From Streptomyces sp. NBC_00370 (GTDB lineage: Bacteria; Actinomycetota; Actinomycetes; Streptomycetales; Streptomycetaceae), in contig NZ_CP107968.1 of assembly GCF_036084755.1 (NCBI RefSeq), forward strand, positions 5,852,501 through 5,916,500: 64,000 nucleotides of DNA, given 5' to 3'. Below are positions 1 to 9,086 of the stretch, one piece after another. Position 1 is the stretch's first letter, and every line of letters starts with the position of its first letter. The position numbers were made by a program, and so were the translations under genes. The notes under the pieces were generated by a model. The model was not told the origin of the DNA and did no database searches. It saw nothing but the letters and a program-made list of their open reading frames with translations.

Positions 1-494
1 TCCACCCGGCGATGATCCCGCTCACCCACCCGCTGGCCTCGGTGCGCGAGGCGTACAACGCGGTCTTCGTGGAGGCCGAGGCGGCGGGGCAGCTGATGTT
101 CTACGGGCCCGGCGCCGGTGGTTCGCCGACCGCGTCCGCCGTGCTCGGCGATCTCGTCGCCGTGTGCCGGAACAAGCTGAACGGGGCGACAGGACCGGGG
201 GAGTCGGCGTACACCCGGCTGCCCGTGAGCCCCATGGGCGACGTCGTCACGCGCTACCACATCAGTCTCGACGTGGCCGACAAACCGGGTGTGCTCGCCC
301 AGGTCGCGACGGTATTCGCCGAGCACGGCGTGTCCATCGACACCGTCCGCCAGAAGGGAAAGGACGGCGAGGCCTCCCTCGTCGTCGTCACCCACCGCGC
401 GCAAGACGCCGCCCTGTCGGCGACCGTCGAAGCGCTGCGCAAGCTCGACACCGTGCGCGGTGTCGCCAGCATCATGCGTGTTGAAGGGGAGTAA
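1..494 (+). CDS. hom: Homoserine dehydrogenase, C-terminal part (5' truncated by window)
   Basis: About 163 C-terminal residues are visible, and the reading frame is open to the left edge. Homoserine dehydrogenase reduces aspartate semialdehyde to homoserine in the threonine/methionine branch. The visible part holds the end of the catalytic domain (LTHPLASV, then GPGAGGSPTASAV), followed by a C-terminal ACT domain starting near YHISLDVADKPGVLAQV, which in this family senses threonine. The gene stops 7 nt before thrC, and thrB follows, which is the standard actinobacterial hom-thrC-thrB order. The assignment is firm. Only the N-terminal NAD(P)-binding part is missing, because it lies outside the window. 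Confidence 0.95.
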   Translation, partial: HPAMIPLTHPLASVREAYNAVFVEAEAAGQLMFYGPGAGGSPTASAVLGDLVAVCRNKLNGATGPGESAYTRLPVSPMGDVVTRYHISLDVADKPGVLAQVATVFAEHGVSIDTVRQKGKDGEASLVVVTHRAQDAALSATVEALRKLDTVRGVASIMRVEGE

Positions 495-501
495 GGGACC
501 C

Positions 502-1572
502 ATGACGAGCAATGGCACCCACCAGTGGCGCGGCATCATCGAGGAGTACCGGGACCGCCTCCCGGTGACGGCGGAGACGGACATCGTCACGCTCCGTGAG
601 GGCGGCACGCCGCTCGTTCCCGCACAGCTGCTCTCCGAGCTGACGGGCTGCGAGGTGCACCTCAAGGTCGAGGGCGCCAACCCGACCGGCTCGTTCAAGG
701 ACCGCGGCATGACGATGGCCATCACCGAGGCCAAGGCGGCCGGCGCCAAGGCGGTCATCTGCGCCTCCACCGGCAACACGTCGGCCTCGGCCTCCGCCTA
801 CGCGGTACGGGCCGGCATGGTCTGCGCCGTCCTGGTCCCGCAGGGCAAGATCGCCCTGGGCAAGATGGGCCAGGCGCTGGTGCACGGCGCGCAGATCCTC
901 CAGGTCGACGGCAATTTCGACGACTGCCTGACGCTGGCCCGCTCGCTGTCCGACAACTACCCGGTGGCGCTGGTCAATTCGGTCAACCCGGCCAGGATCG
1001 AGGGCCAGAAGACCGGCGCCTTCGAGATCGTGGACGCGCTCGGCGACGCCCCCGACATCCATGTGCTGCCCGTCGGCAACGCCGGCAACATCACGGCGTA
1101 CTGGAAGGGTTACACCGAGTACGCCACCGACGGGCCCGCCACCGGCACCCCGCGGATGTGGGGCTTCCAGGCGTCCGGCTCGGCGCCCATCGTGCGCGGC
1201 GAGGTCGTCAAGGACCCGCACACCGTCGCCACCGCGATCCGGATCGGCAACCCCGCCTCGTGGAAGTACGCGCTGGCGGCGCGCGACGAGTCCGGCGGCT
1301 TCATCGACGAGGTCACGGACCGTCAAATCCTGCGCGCCTACCGGCTGTTGGCCGCCCGCGAGGGCGTTTTCGTGGAGCCGGCCTCGGCCGCTTCCGTCGC
1401 CGGTCTGCTCAAGGCCGCCGAGGAGGGCAAGGTCGACCGCGGCCAGCGCATCGTCTGCACCGTGACGGGCAACGGCCTCAAGGACCCGGACTGGGCCGTC
1501 CAGGGCGCCCCGCGCCCGATCGTCGTCCCGGTCGACGCGGTCGCCGCGGCGGAGCGGCTCGGACTCGCCTGA
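502..1572 (+). CDS. thrC: Threonine synthase
   Basis: This PLP enzyme of 356 residues converts O-phosphohomoserine to threonine, the last pathway step. The PLP lysine is K66 in PTGSFKDRGM. The ASTGNTSAS motif (phosphate/PLP binding) and a C-terminal TVTGNGLKDP motif fit the short bacterial class of about 350 residues. The ATG at 502 was chosen because it begins the conserved N-terminus (MTSNGTHQWRGII) and lies 7 nt after the hom stop, behind a GGGGAGTAAGGG Shine-Dalgarno region. The frame stays open upstream to 289, inside hom, but that part does not resemble the family. It is co-transcribed with hom. Confidence 0.97.
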   Translation: MTSNGTHQWRGIIEEYRDRLPVTAETDIVTLREGGTPLVPAQLLSELTGCEVHLKVEGANPTGSFKDRGMTMAITEAKAAGAKAVICASTGNTSASASAYAVRAGMVCAVLVPQGKIALGKMGQALVHGAQILQVDGNFDDCLTLARSLSDNYPVALVNSVNPARIEGQKTGAFEIVDALGDAPDIHVLPVGNAGNITAYWKGYTEYATDGPATGTPRMWGFQASGSAPIVRGEVVKDPHTVATAIRIGNPASWKYALAARDESGGFIDEVTDRQILRAYRLLAAREGVFVEPASAASVAGLLKAAEEGKVDRGQRIVCTVTGNGLKDPDWAVQGAPRPIVVPVDAVAAAERLGLA

Positions 1573-1579
1573 CAGCGAT

Positions 1580-1625
1580 GGCGCACAGGGGACGGGCGAC
1601 ACGCATCGTGCGCCTCCTGTGCGCC
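1580..1625 (+). terminator. Hairpin after thrC
   Basis: A perfect 10-bp stem is formed by GGCGCACAGG (1580-1589) and CCTGTGCGCC (1616-1625), with further GC pairing possible inside the loop. It starts 7 nt after the thrC stop codon. No U-tract follows, as is usual for Streptomyces terminators. It probably ends or attenuates hom-thrC transcription before thrB, which begins about 150 nt further on. Confidence 0.5.
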
Positions 1626-1771
1626 CTATGTCGGATGAGAACCTTCCTTCGATAGGCTGTACCCAACCCGCCCCGCCGCATATGCCGTGGTGTTGCCGCC
1701 TTCGTGCGCCCCGGGTCTCGAAAACCGCCGTCACCTCGGAATTCGCAGTCACAAGGAGAGTCGTCAGAGCG

Positions 1772-2692
1772 ATGGCCGGTCCAGCGTTCCGCGCCGCCGC
1801 CGTACGGGTGCGCGTCCCCGCCACCAGCGCCAACATCGGTCCGGGCTTCGATGCCCTGGGCCTGTCGCTGGGGCTCTACGACGACGTCGTCGTCCGCGTG
1901 GCCGACTCCGGGCTGCACATCGACATCGCGGGCGAGGGCGCCGACACGCTCCCGCGCGACGAGGACCATCTGCTGGTACGGGCCCTGCGTACCGCCTTCG
2001 ACCTGCTCGGCGGACAGCCGCGCGGCCTGGAGGTCGTCTGCGCCAACCGGATCCCGCACGGCCGGGGTCTCGGCTCGTCATCCGCCGCCATCTGCGCGGG
2101 AATTGTCGCCGCGCGCGCCGTGACCACGGGCGGCGACGCGCGCCTCGACGACGTGGCCATGCTGGAGCTCGCCACCGAGATCGAAGGACACCCCGACAAC
2201 GTCGCCGCCTGTCTGCTCGGCGGCTTCACACTCGCCTGGACGGACGGCGGAGCGGCGCGGGCGATCAGGATGGAGCCCCTCGCGTCCGTCGTTCCGGTGG
2301 TTTTCGTCCCCGGCGACCCCGTACTCACCCGGACGGCGCGCGGACTGCTGCCGCGTACCGTCCCCCATGTGGACGCCGCCGCCAACGCGGGCCGCGCCGC
2401 GCTGCTCGTCGAGGCGCTGACCAGGCGCCCCGAACTGCTGCTGCCCGCAACGGAGGACCGGCTCCACCAGGAGTACCGGGCCCCCGCGATGCCGCAGAGC
2501 ATCGCCCTGGTCAACCGACTGCGCGCGGACGGCGTCCCTGCGGTCATCTCCGGCGCGGGCCCCACGGTGCTCGCGCTGGCCGAGGACGGTGCGGCCGACA
2601 AGGTCGCACGGCTGGCGGGGGAGGGATGGGCCGCCAACCGGCTCTCCTTCGACGGCGCGGGAGCGAGCGTTCTGCCGCTCGGCTCTCAGTGA
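1772..2692 (+). CDS. thrB: Homoserine kinase
   Basis: This GHMP-family kinase of 306 residues phosphorylates homoserine to supply ThrC with its substrate. The N-terminal VRVPATSANIGPGFDALG motif and the ATP-binding loop PHGRGLGSSSAA (about residues 95-106) are both intact, and a C-terminal GHMP motif VISGAGPTVLAL is present. Start: the ATG at 1772 follows AAGGAGAG with about 12 nt spacing. The frame is open upstream to 1619 but lacks family similarity there. A gap of about 200 nt with a hairpin separates it from thrC, so it may have its own promoter. Confidence 0.96.
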   Translation: MAGPAFRAAAVRVRVPATSANIGPGFDALGLSLGLYDDVVVRVADSGLHIDIAGEGADTLPRDEDHLLVRALRTAFDLLGGQPRGLEVVCANRIPHGRGLGSSSAAICAGIVAARAVTTGGDARLDDVAMLELATEIEGHPDNVAACLLGGFTLAWTDGGAARAIRMEPLASVVPVVFVPGDPVLTRTARGLLPRTVPHVDAAANAGRAALLVEALTRRPELLLPATEDRLHQEYRAPAMPQSIALVNRLRADGVPAVISGAGPTVLALAEDGAADKVARLAGEGWAANRLSFDGAGASVLPLGSQ

Positions 2693-3096
2693 CGGGAGAT
2701 TGCCGGTGAGTGAGAGGGGGAATGTTTGTTGGAGCCGGTAGTGTTAGCCTTAAGCCAGCAGCTGACGTCTTTGCGGCGCCGTGTTTTGCTGATTTGCGTC
2801 CCCAATTCGGGACCACCATTCTTCCGGGAGCCTCCCCAACTGCCTGAGCAGCCTGCCTGAGCAGTTTTGAGCACGCCTCGGAACCGGCACGACACCCCCT
2901 CGCTTTTCCCAGCGAGTGGGCCGAGCAGGGGGACCTCGGGCCGGACCCATTGCACGTACGCATGTTTCTCCGCCGTACCCGGCGGGACCACCGCCCCGGC
3001 ATCGGTCCTCGATCCGAAAGATCACAGGCCGCAGCCGGACAGCACAACCGGTCGCCGAGCCAGAAGGCCGACGTCCGCTCCAGGGAAGGACCCTTC
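2693..3096 (+). promoter_or_regulatory. Long rho leader with a sigma-R-like promoter
   Basis: This is 404 nt without a credible gene between thrB and rho. Near its start, GGAAT (2719-2723), a 19-nt spacer and GTT (2743-2745) match the sigma-R (SigR/SigH) consensus of GGAAT with an 18-19 nt spacer and GTT. An overlapping vegetative-like pair, TGTTTG (2723-2728) and TAGCCT (2745-2750), is also possible. The remaining transcript would be a leader of about 340 nt. Long leaders before rho are commonly sites of Rho autoregulation. That role here is inference. Confidence 0.4.
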
Positions 3097-5184
3097 GTGA
3101 GCGACACCACCGATCTGATGGGCGTGACTGCCGACAACAGTGTCGACAACACCGCGCCCGCCGCAGGTGCTGCCACTGGCACCACCGCACGGCGCCGCCG
3201 CTCCGGCACCGGCCTCGAGGGCATGGTCCTGGCCGAGCTGCAGCAGGTCGCGTCCGGCCTCGGCATCAGGGGCACGGCGCGGATGCGCAAGAGCCAGCTG
3301 ATCGAGGTCATCAAGGAGACGCAGGGCGGTTCGTCGCCCGCGGCCAAGAGCGCCGACGGCGCGGATGCCGAGACCAAGCCGAAGCGCCGGGCGACCTCCA
3401 AGGCCCGTACGGGTGAGACTGCCGCAGCCGCCGCCGAGAAGGCGGACAAGGCCGAAAAGGCCGCCGCACAGCAGCAGATCGACATCCCCGGCCAGCCGGC
3501 GAACGACGACCAGCCGGTCACCGAGCGCCGCAGGCGCCGAGCCACCTCACCGGCAGGAAACTCCGAGATCAGCGTCGCCGAGCCCAAGAACGAAGCGCAG
3601 GCAGCGGCCCCGCAGGCGGAGGACCGGCCGGACGCCAAGGCCGAGGCCGCCGTGGGCGCTTCGGCGCAGAGCGTCGACACCGACGGCAGGCGCGGCGAGC
3701 GCCAGGACCGCGGCCAGCAGCGCGGCGACCGGCCCGACCGCGGCGACCGCGGTGACCGGCGCGACCGGCAGCGCGACCGCAGGGGCAAGGGCGGCGACGA
3801 CCAGCAGGGCGGCCAGCAGGGGCAGGGCCAGGGCGGCCAGAACCAGCAGGGCGGCGGCGGTCAGCGCCAGCAGCGGGACAACCGCGGCGGCCAGAACCAG
3901 AACCAGAACAACGGCCCGCAGGACGACTTCGACGACGAGGCGGGCGGCAGGCGCGGCAGGCGCGGCCGTTACCGCGACCGCCGTGGCCGTCGCGGCCGCG
4001 AGGAGTTCGGTGGCGGCGGCGAGCCGCAGGTCGCCGACGACGACGTGCTGATCCCCGTCGCCGGCATCCTCGACATCCTCGACAACTACGCGTTCATCAG
4101 GACCTCCGGCTACCTGCCGGGCCCGAACGACGTGTACGTCTCGCTCGCCCAGGTCCGTAAGAACGGCCTGCGCAAGGGCGACCACGTCACCGGCGCCGTG
4201 CGCCAGCCCAAGGACGGCGAGCGCCGCGAGAAGTTCAACGCGCTGGTCCGCCTCGACACGGCGAACGGCATGGCGGCCGACTCGGGCCGCGGCCGGCCCG
4301 AGTTCCAGAAGCTGACCCCGCTCTACCCGCAGGACCGGCTCCGTCTGGAGACCGACCCGGGGGTGCTGACGACCCGGATCATCGACCTGGTCGCGCCCAT
4401 CGGCAAGGGCCAGCGCGGTCTGATCGTGGCCCCGCCGAAGACCGGCAAGACCATGATCCTGCAGGCCATCGCCAACGCCATCACGGTCAACAGCCCCGAG
4501 TGCCATCTGATGGTCGTCCTCGTCGACGAGCGGCCCGAAGAAGTCACCGACATGCAGCGGTCCGTCAAGGGCGAGGTCATCTCCTCGACCTTCGACCGCC
4601 CCGCCGAGGACCACACCACCGTCGCCGAGCTGGCCATCGAGCGCGCCAAGCGCCTCGTGGAGCTGGGTCACGACGTGGTGGTGCTGCTCGACTCCATCAC
4701 CCGTCTGGGCCGCGCGTACAACCTCGCCGCGCCCGCCTCCGGACGCATCCTGTCCGGTGGTGTCGACTCGACCGCGCTCTACCCGCCGAAGCGCTTCTTC
4801 GGTGCGGCGCGCAACATCGAGGACGGCGGTTCGCTGACGATCCTGGCCACCGCGCTCGTCGAGACCGGCTCGCGCATGGACGAGGTCATTTTCGAGGAGT
4901 TCAAGGGCACCGGCAACATGGAGCTCAGGCTCGACCGGAAGCTCTCGGACAAGCGGATCTTCCCGGCGGTGGACGTGGACGCGTCCAGCACCCGTAAGGA
5001 AGAGATCCTGATGGCCCACGACGAGCTGGGCATCGTCTGGAAGCTGCGCCGGGTGCTGCACGCGCTCGACCAGCAGCAGGCGATCGAGCTGCTGCTCGAC
5101 AAGATGAAGCAGACGAAGTCGAACGCGGAGTTCCTGCTGCAGATCCAGAAGACGACACCGATGCCTGGCAACGGCAACGACTGA
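3097..5184 (+). CDS. rho: Transcription termination factor Rho
   Basis: Rho is a hexameric RNA helicase, here 695 residues compared with about 420 in E. coli. It contains a Rho_N helix-extension domain (about residues 40-75), then a long low-complexity insert (about 80-310) rich in Arg, Gln, Gly and Asp with RGD/RDR and QGGQ runs, then the cold-shock RNA-binding domain, then the ATPase core. Walker A is APPKTGKTM (near residue 446), followed by VLVDERPEEVTDM and LLDSITRLGRAYN. The GTG at 3097 follows AGGGAAGGA. The frame is open upstream to 2950, but Rho_N placement favours this start. Such inserts are known in high-GC Gram-positive Rho proteins and give extra RNA binding. Confidence 0.97.
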   Translation: MSDTTDLMGVTADNSVDNTAPAAGAATGTTARRRRSGTGLEGMVLAELQQVASGLGIRGTARMRKSQLIEVIKETQGGSSPAAKSADGADAETKPKRRATSKARTGETAAAAAEKADKAEKAAAQQQIDIPGQPANDDQPVTERRRRRATSPAGNSEISVAEPKNEAQAAAPQAEDRPDAKAEAAVGASAQSVDTDGRRGERQDRGQQRGDRPDRGDRGDRRDRQRDRRGKGGDDQQGGQQGQGQGGQNQQGGGGQRQQRDNRGGQNQNQNNGPQDDFDDEAGGRRGRRGRYRDRRGRRGREEFGGGGEPQVADDDVLIPVAGILDILDNYAFIRTSGYLPGPNDVYVSLAQVRKNGLRKGDHVTGAVRQPKDGERREKFNALVRLDTANGMAADSGRGRPEFQKLTPLYPQDRLRLETDPGVLTTRIIDLVAPIGKGQRGLIVAPPKTGKTMILQAIANAITVNSPECHLMVVLVDERPEEVTDMQRSVKGEVISSTFDRPAEDHTTVAELAIERAKRLVELGHDVVVLLDSITRLGRAYNLAAPASGRILSGGVDSTALYPPKRFFGAARNIEDGGSLTILATALVETGSRMDEVIFEEFKGTGNMELRLDRKLSDKRIFPAVDVDASSTRKEEILMAHDELGIVWKLRRVLHALDQQQAIELLLDKMKQTKSNAEFLLQIQKTTPMPGNGND

Positions 5185-5205
5185 CGTCCTCTCCCCAGCA
5201 GTACC

Positions 5206-5243
5206 GGGGCCGCCCCCGTCATTCCGATGACGGGGGCGGCCCC
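5206..5243 (+). terminator. Rho-independent terminator after rho
   Basis: A perfect 17-bp stem, 5206-5222 paired with 5227-5243, encloses a 4-nt loop (TCCG) and is followed by TTTCCCG. It begins 21 nt after the rho stop codon. It is one of the strongest hairpins in the window. Confidence 0.9.
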
Positions 5244-5365
5244 TTTCCCGTCCCCGGAAGTTGTGGAACCCCGCCGGGTGCGTCACTGTCTGTACAAGGG
5301 GGACATATCGCCTGAATCTCCTGGGAGGAGGTTGCCGGACCGACGAGTGGCCACCGAGGGAGACC

Positions 5366-6463
5366 ATGACCGACGACCGGAACAGCCGAATACGTGGCAG
5401 CGGCGCCCGCCGCAAACCGCGCAGCAAGCGCCGTCGTGCGATGTTCATCGCCGTCTGGTGCGTCGCCGCGCTGGTCGTGATCGCCGCAGGTGGTCTCGCG
5501 TTCGTCTACTTCAAGCTCAACGGCAACATCAAGGGCGTCAACATCGACGCGCAGCTCGGCTCGCACCGCCCGCAGAACGTCGACAACGGCTCGCAGGACA
5601 TCCTGGTCCTCGGCTCGGACTCCCGGTCCGGCGCCAACGCCGAGTACGGCAAGAACGCCGGCGCGCGCTCCGACACCGCGATGGTCATCCACGTCTACAA
5701 GGGCCACAAGAAGGCCGCTGTCGTCTCCATACCGCGCGACACCCTGGTCGACCGCCCCGCGTGCCCGGACGGCAAGGGGAAGACCGCACCGGCCGAGCGC
5801 GGCGCCATGTTCAACTCGGCGTACGAGGCCGGCGGCCCCGCCTGCGCCGTCAAGACCGTGGAGCAGATGTCCGGCATCCGGATGGACCACTACGTCGAGG
5901 TCGACTTCACCGGGTTCAAGAAGCTCATCGACCAGCTCGGCGGCGTCAAGCTCACCACGACGCAGGCCATCGACGACCCCAAGAGCCATCTCAAGCTGGC
6001 GGCGGGCACGCACACCCTGCACGGCGAGCAGGCGCTGGGGCTCGTCAGGACCCGCAAGAGCGTCGGTGACGGCAGCGACCTGGGGCGTATCCAGCTCCAG
6101 CAGGCCTTCATCAAGGCGCTGATCGGGCAGATCAAGCACATCGGGGTGTTCAGCAACCCCAAGAAGCTCTTCGATCTCGCCGACACCGCCACCAGCGCGA
6201 TCACGCCCGACTCGAAACTCGACTCGATCAACGGACTGATCGGGTTCGCCGGCGGCCTCAAGGACATCTCCACCAAGAACGTGAAGATGATCACACTCCC
6301 GGTGCGCTACGACCCCGCCGACCCGAACCGGGTACTGCCGCTGGCCAAGGGCTCCCGGCAGGTCTGGACGGCCCTCGCGCACGACCGGCCGATCCCCGCG
6401 TCGGCGACGAAGGACTCCGCGGGGGACCGGGGCGACGCGCACGGTGTGGTCAAGGGCGGCTGA
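5366..6463 (+). CDS. LytR-CpsA-Psr (LCP) family cell-wall ligase
   Basis: The product is a membrane-anchored protein of 365 residues. The N-terminus is short and cytoplasmic, with very basic residues (RRKPRSKRRR). One transmembrane helix (about residues 26-47) follows, then an extracellular LCP domain with ILVLGSDSR, RSDTAMVIHV, VSIPRDTLV, a Gly-rich GGVKLTT segment and LVRTRKSVGDGSDLGRIQLQQ. These carry the conserved Asp and Arg residues that bind polyprenyl pyrophosphate and Mg2+. LCP enzymes transfer lipid-linked glycopolymers to peptidoglycan. The WecA/TagO-type transferase at 10981 makes such a lipid precursor, so a functional link is plausible. The ATG at 5366 has GAGGGAGA upstream. Confidence 0.9.
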   Translation: MTDDRNSRIRGSGARRKPRSKRRRAMFIAVWCVAALVVIAAGGLAFVYFKLNGNIKGVNIDAQLGSHRPQNVDNGSQDILVLGSDSRSGANAEYGKNAGARSDTAMVIHVYKGHKKAAVVSIPRDTLVDRPACPDGKGKTAPAERGAMFNSAYEAGGPACAVKTVEQMSGIRMDHYVEVDFTGFKKLIDQLGGVKLTTTQAIDDPKSHLKLAAGTHTLHGEQALGLVRTRKSVGDGSDLGRIQLQQAFIKALIGQIKHIGVFSNPKKLFDLADTATSAITPDSKLDSINGLIGFAGGLKDISTKNVKMITLPVRYDPADPNRVLPLAKGSRQVWTALAHDRPIPASATKDSAGDRGDAHGVVKGG

Positions 6464-6499
6464 GCCGGGGAACCCCGGACCGCCGGACAACCGGGCCGC

Positions 6500-6525
6500 G
6501 GAATAGTCCGGCCCTTCCCCCGGTT
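6500..6525 (+). promoter_or_regulatory. Sigma-R-type promoter of rpmE
   Basis: GGAAT (6500-6504), exactly 18 nt, then GTT (6523-6525) is an exact match to the thiol-stress sigma factor SigR consensus. It lies about 120 nt before the rpmE start. I recall rpmE being a SigR target in S. coelicolor, consistent with release of zinc from this zinc-binding L31 under disulfide stress. Confidence 0.7.
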
Positions 6526-6554
6526 TTGGGAGATACGCCCAGTGCTGGCAGACT
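6526..6554 (+). promoter_or_regulatory. Possible vegetative promoter of rpmE
   Basis: TTGGGA (6526-6531), a 17-nt spacer and CAGACT (6549-6554) resemble an HrdB-type promoter placed directly after the SigR-like elements. A tandem housekeeping plus stress arrangement would suit a ribosomal protein gene. This rests on sequence match only. Confidence 0.4.
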
Positions 6555-6645
6555 GGTCCGCTGGCCCCGGTTCACGTACGAGCAGTCCGCGCGTGCGACC
6601 CGGAGCCCTCCCCGTGATCCGCGGGGACCTTCCCAAGGAGTCACC

Positions 6646-6867
6646 TTGAAGCGCGATATCCACCCCGCGTACGTCGAGACCCAGGTGAGCTGCACCTGCG
6701 GTGCGTCGTTCACCACCCGCAGCACCATCGAGTCGGGCGCCATCCGTGCTGACCTGTGCTCCGAGTGCCACCCGTTCTACACGGGCAAGCAGAAGATCCT
6801 CGACACCGGTGGCCGTGTGGCCCGCTTCGAGGCCCGCTTCGGCAAGGCCGCTGCCGCCAAGAAGTAG
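6646..6867 (+). CDS. rpmE: 50S ribosomal protein L31, zinc-binding type
   Basis: This 73-residue protein starts LKRDIHPAYVET. The zinc ligands are visible as CTC (CxC) near residue 16 and CSEC (CxxC) near residue 37, so this is the C+ (zinc-containing) L31 rather than the zinc-free paralogue. It sits at the central protuberance of the large ribosomal subunit. The TTG at 6646 is the start: it follows AAGGAG with 5-nt spacing, and any upstream extension would not fit the family. It is followed by a strong terminator and then prfA. Confidence 0.96.
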   Translation: MKRDIHPAYVETQVSCTCGASFTTRSTIESGAIRADLCSECHPFYTGKQKILDTGGRVARFEARFGKAAAAKK

Positions 6868-6877
6868 CGAGCCATCT

Positions 6878-6922
6878 GCGCCGGTTCTCGGTGCCCCTTC
6901 CCCGGGGCGCCGAGACCGGCGC
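6878..6922 (+). terminator. Terminator after rpmE
   Basis: A stem of about 19 bp is formed by 6878-6897 and 6904-6922, with one bulged base and a loop of about 6 nt, followed by TTTGG. It starts 11 nt after the rpmE stop. It probably separates rpmE from the prfA-prmC operon. Confidence 0.8.
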
Positions 6923-6997
6923 TTTGGCGTCCCGCAACACCTTCGCGGTCCTTCCGCGGCATTTCGCAGCACCTTCGCATCAACCCAGGAGCCCCCG

Positions 6998-8077
<1,080 letters not shown>

Positions 8078-8124
8078 CGTCCCGCCCAGTCCTTCACCCA
8101 CTCTCGCAGTCCGGAGGAACCAGC

Positions 8125-9030
8125 GTGCAGCCACATCCTGGGGGGCCCAGCGACCCTCAGCGGCTCCGCCGCGGGCCCGTCCCCCGCAGTCTGCTGCTCG
8201 CCGAGGTGGCCCAGGCCACCCAGCGGCTGGCGGACGCGGGCGTGCCCTCACCGCGCTTCGACGCGGAGGAGCTCGCCGCTTACGTGCACGGCGTGAAGCG
8301 AGGAGAGCTGCACACCGTCAAGGACACCGACTTCGACGCCCGGTACTGGGAGGCCGTCGCGCGCCGAGAGGCACGTGAGCCGCTCCAGCACATCACCGGG
8401 CGCGCGTTCTTCCGCTACCTGGAGCTCCAGGTGGGCCCCGGCGTCTTCGTACCGCGCCCGGAGACCGAGTCGGTCGTCGGCTGGGCCATAGACGCCGTAC
8501 GGGCGATGGACGTCGTCGAGCCGATCGTCGTCGACCTGTGCGCCGGATCGGGCGCCATCGCGCTCGCGATGGCGCAGGAGGTCCCGCGCTCGCGCGTGCA
8601 CGCCGTCGAGCTGTCCGAGGACGCCCTGACCTGGACCCGGAAGAACGCCGACGGATCCCGGGTCACCGTGCACCAGGGAGACGCCCTCAGCGCCCTTCCC
8701 GAGCTGGACGGACAGGTCGACCTGGTCATCTCCAACCCGCCGTACATCCCGCTCACCGAGTGGGAGTACGTCGCGCCCGAGGCCCGTGACCACGACCCGC
8801 AGATGGCGTTGTTCTCGGGCGAGGACGGCCTCGACACCATCCGCGGCATCGAACGCACCGCGCACCGGCTGCTGCGGCCCGGCGGTCTCGTCGTGATCGA
8901 GCACGCCGACACGCAGGGCGGTCAGGTCCCGTGGATCTTCAGCGAGGAGTCGGGCTGGGCGGACGCGGCCGACCACCCCGATCTGAACAAGCGCCCGCGC
9001 TTTGCCACGGCCCGCAAGGCGATGCCGTGA
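8125..9030 (+). CDS. prmC: Release factor N5-glutamine methyltransferase
   Basis: PrmC (HemK) methylates the glutamine of the GGQ motif in release factors using SAM. The protein has 301 residues. The SAM-binding motif VVDLCAGSGAIAL and the diagnostic NPPY motif (SNPPYIPL, about residues 204-207) are present. The GTG start at 8125 follows CCGGAGGAA. A later GTG is possible because the first 15 or so residues are poorly conserved in the family. It is probably in one operon with prfA. Confidence 0.93.
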   Translation: MQPHPGGPSDPQRLRRGPVPRSLLLAEVAQATQRLADAGVPSPRFDAEELAAYVHGVKRGELHTVKDTDFDARYWEAVARREAREPLQHITGRAFFRYLELQVGPGVFVPRPETESVVGWAIDAVRAMDVVEPIVVDLCAGSGAIALAMAQEVPRSRVHAVELSEDALTWTRKNADGSRVTVHQGDALSALPELDGQVDLVISNPPYIPLTEWEYVAPEARDHDPQMALFSGEDGLDTIRGIERTAHRLLRPGGLVVIEHADTQGGQVPWIFSEESGWADAADHPDLNKRPRFATARKAMP

Positions 9031-9086
9031 ACCGTTCGACCCGTTCCGACCATCAGACCGTGTATGTGCACGAGGAGGCCTTCTAA

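Noticed and set aside
472..1836. Long minus-strand reading frame antisense to thrC/thrB
   Set aside because: It is a mirror of high-GC codon usage on the opposite strand. It has no recognisable domain and fully overlaps two certain genes.
9060..9086. Eight-codon mini reading frame (GTG to TAA) ending right before the ywlC ATG
   Set aside because: It has no ribosome binding site of its own, and the region is better explained as the GAGGAGG leader of ywlC.
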